Source of the DNA: Micrasema longulum | Taxonomy: Eukaryota; Arthropoda; Insecta; Trichoptera; Brachycentridae | Direction of reading: 5' to 3' | Assembly: GCA_022494885.1 (NCBI GenBank) | Contig: JAGVSM010000425.1 | Coordinates: 1-64,000, forward strand | Length of the DNA: 64,000 nt | In this document: positions 61,557-64,000 of the stretch, in pieces | How positions within the stretch are numbered: the stretch's first letter is position 1 | Layout: every line of letters starts with the position of its first letter | Made by a program: the position numbers and the translations under genes | Notes under the pieces: model-generated | What the model saw: the letters and a program-made list of their open reading frames with translations, nothing else | Database searches by the model: none | What the model was told of the DNA's origin: nothing

Positions 61557-63283
61557 TAGGGATGCACACGACATCACATATCGATGTTTTTAAAACATCG
61601 ATACCTCGAAAAAAATTGGATCGATTTTTGGAAAAACCCGGTGTATTGAAATGGCTTTGTTTTTTAATAGTAATATTTGTTTGTAATGACAATTTTTTTA
61701 AAGGCATTTTGTTATACAGTGCTCCTTCTATAATTTCACTTCTCCGGCCCTGCCAGTAATCCGCTGTTTGTAAATAGGCTGCTACCAAGCGGGTGGATCG
61801 GTAATTTCGAGCGCGAATTAGAGACAAATGACCGCATGCTGTAGTTTTAGTTCATGTTATCACTTCAATTGAATGTAGGAATATAATTTTGAAAAAAATC
61901 TATATTAGTGTTATCGGGTGCAGTCGGGTGCAGTCTATGTTCTGTCAAAAACAACCAGACCTCTTTCATCCAAAAAAACTGTAATAATCACCTTTTAAAA
62001 ATAGTGACGATATAAAAAAATGGCATTTCTTAATTAGCAGAAAACACCTAGAGCTCTAGAAAAATATAACGGTACTTTTAACCTACTACTAAAACTGGTC
62101 AAACACTTGTTTGAAATATATGATCTAATAAAAAAAACGAATGTGTTAATTGTTTTTTTCAAAGTCAATAACATTCCAAATGCTAAACGTGCTATTATCT
62201 CAGTTTACTTTTCAATGGATTGCTGCTTTCTGCATAACTACATTCAATTGCATGTATGTGCTAATGAAGGGTATTACAATATTATTGTTATTAATACAGT
62301 ATTACATACATATATGTATTTTGGCCAAGTTGGCATTTATTCAGTTCAAATCGAGAACACCGCAGTGTTTAAAAGGTGATTTGAATCTTGCATTAATAAT
62401 GTAAACTCTATTGCAATTCTAAAAAAATATTAATGGACCCCGAGTACCAAATTAAGGATCGATGATCTTTTAAATATCTCTAAAAGCAGCCTTAGTTTAG
62501 AATATAAAAAAATTACAGTTTCTTTTTTTGTTTAAATCAAAACATAAACATTAACATGTACTTTGGAACATAAAACACGGGTGTCCAGTTTTTGCTGTTT
62601 TAATGTTAAAAATGCAGAAATTATCGAAATAAGTTATTTTATACGTGAATTGAACACCGAGGTCCACTTTCATCAGACAAATGTTTTTGTAAAGTTTTAA
62701 TGCAAAAAAAACACCGGTCGGTCCCAGATACGCTATTTTCATATATACTTTTATTATCAAATTAATAATTATTTTACAAAGAAAGTTTTTTTTATAGGTT
62801 GAAATTATCTCATTGGGTTTAAAGTTATGTTTTAAATCACACAATCACAAATTATTGTTTCCTGAACATTTATTTTAATGTGACTTTCGTGGTTTATCTT
62901 TTAAGGTACACATATCGCTACCCTAGTTCTTGTATGTTCAATAAATCATTTTGCAAATTTTACAGAAGACATTTTATTTGTTTTTAAAGCAAATAAGTAA
63001 AATCAGTGAGTGGAGATTGGCACTCAAAAGATGCTGGAAATACTATTGAGTAATGGGAAAATAATAATTGATTAGCTACATGGACGCGTTATAAGTTTAT
63101 GAACATATTGGCATTCATAACTCAATTTTCTAAAAATGGTCTATTGAATATACAAGAACTAGGGCAGCGAGATGTGTTGAATAATACATATTTTCTTAAA
63201 GTAATAAAGATTTATCGATGTTGATACTTTGAACATCGACGTCTCGATGTATCGATGTTTTGAAAGGCGATGTTGCATCCCTA
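61557..63283. mobile_element. hAT-like non-autonomous element, 1.7 kb
   Basis: The termini are TAGGGATGCA and the inverse TGCATCCCTA, with further inverted similarity inside (atcgatgttttt / atcgatgttttg). Flanks aatcaaac (61549-61556) and aatcgaat (63284-63291) match at 6 of 8 bases, fitting an aged 8-bp duplication as in hAT. Internal frames (62107-62379, 62551-62844) have no transposase motifs. Confidence 0.55.
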
Positions 63284-63289
63284 AATCGA

Positions 63290-63810
63290 ATGCATAGCAG
63301 AACAATCCATGTCTAATGAGGCGGCAAACAACAAAATTTACCATGTAGCCATAAAAATAAAAAGAAACAAACGCGTCTCGTGTAGATCGTGCGGGACGCG
63401 TTCCCGCGCTTTTTGTAGGGAGGTACCTTCAAATCCCATTCCATTATTACAAGCCCGCGGGCATTTTAAGTTCCCATTTTGTGAGTAGGTAATATATTCG
63501 TAATACGCTTGTATTACGGCGGGCGTCAGATTGCATTATGTGATTTGAACGGGTCATTAAATTGTCCTATTTTTTGTGAAAATTCATTAAGTACGTTGTA
63601 ATTTGAAATACTCGACAATTACAATAAAAAATAATGTCAGAAAAAAGGAACACTTTTTGTTTTTTTTTCGTTCATAAATCATGGAACACAAAATACATAT
63701 TTTACAAGTATAATACATATGAATTACGTTCCCAGGAGTTACAACTTAATTCGGGACTTAAATATTTATTTAAAACTTCAAATACAAACATTTTGCAATT
63801 TTAAGATTTC
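63290..63810. other. Unassigned spacer
   Basis: 63370-63540 is GC-richer (gatcgtgcgggacgcgttcc). No ORF or repeat partner was recognised. Confidence 0.35.
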
Positions 63811-63812
63811 TA

Positions 63813-64000
63813 TACAGGGTGTTCTTTAAACCATATCACATCCGAAGCCACGATAATCAGTATGAGCAAGAAGATATATTGGCAAATTAAAATACTTTTT
63901 TAGAACAAATAAAATTTAAAAAAATAAAATATCAAAAAAAGCAAATGGTTGCTTACTTCTGCAGGGGTGAAACGAGAAGGGGGAAGAGGTGAGTCTGATA
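63813..64000. mobile_element. TACAGGGTGTTC MITE, second copy, cut by window end
   Basis: tacagggtgttctttaaacc, acatccgaagccacgataat, agtatgagcaagaagatata and gttgcttacttctgcagg match 36342-36500 in order. Confidence 0.8.

Noticed and set aside
62107..62404. Two overlapping ORFs of 84-90 residues
   Set aside because: They lie inside the hAT-like element but have no transposase, BED or dimerisation motifs; composition-driven.

Overview
The window is AT-rich, intron-bearing eukaryotic DNA from an arthropod, most likely an insect; the order cannot be fixed from sequence alone. The evidence is a spliced animal fibrillar-collagen gene, tRNA-derived SINEs, and non-LTR, Penelope-like and DNA transposons. 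There is no sign of bacterial gene organisation. Little is host coding sequence and much of the rest is nested transposon debris.

Layout. (1) 1-12.6 kb: the last seven exons of a fibrillar procollagen alpha chain on the + strand: two Gly-X-Y exons, a short linker with a furin-like RVRR site, and a complete C-propeptide (COLFI) ending at the stop at 12298-12300. The introns hold LINE, SINE and foldback debris. (2) 12.6-38 kb: LINE 3' ends of several families on both strands, a foldback (inverted-repeat) family, a Penelope-like element with a GIY-YIG domain and hammerhead-like flanks (29.1-30.4 kb), a 228-bp tandem repeat (31.5-32.2 kb), and one possible host exon on the - strand (15.9-16.2 kb). 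(3) 38.3-41.8 kb: a four-layer nest. An L2-like LINE is interrupted by a long-TIR MITE, which is interrupted by a 2.7-kb Transib (RAG1-like) transposon with CACAGTG ends, which itself holds a LINE fragment. (4) 42-49.7 kb: more LINE, SINE, foldback and palindromic repeats. (5) 49.9-55.4 kb: a full-length I-group LINE on the - strand with a 14-bp target duplication and only three coding breaks. (6) 55.5-64 kb: sparse DNA with SINEs, a 791-bp TIR element inserted in a SINE, a 1.7-kb hAT-like element and a truncated MITE.

The coding parts do not form a functional circuit. The collagen gene is the only confident host gene. The rest is a layered record of transposition, in which insertions into dated hosts give relative ages. 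The most notable items are the Transib copy with V(D)J-like heptamers, the Penelope remnant with hammerhead-like flanks, the multi-copy foldback family (one copy with an empty-site comparison), the nearly intact I-type LINE, and a collagen propeptide lacking both cysteines normally used for inter-chain bonding.
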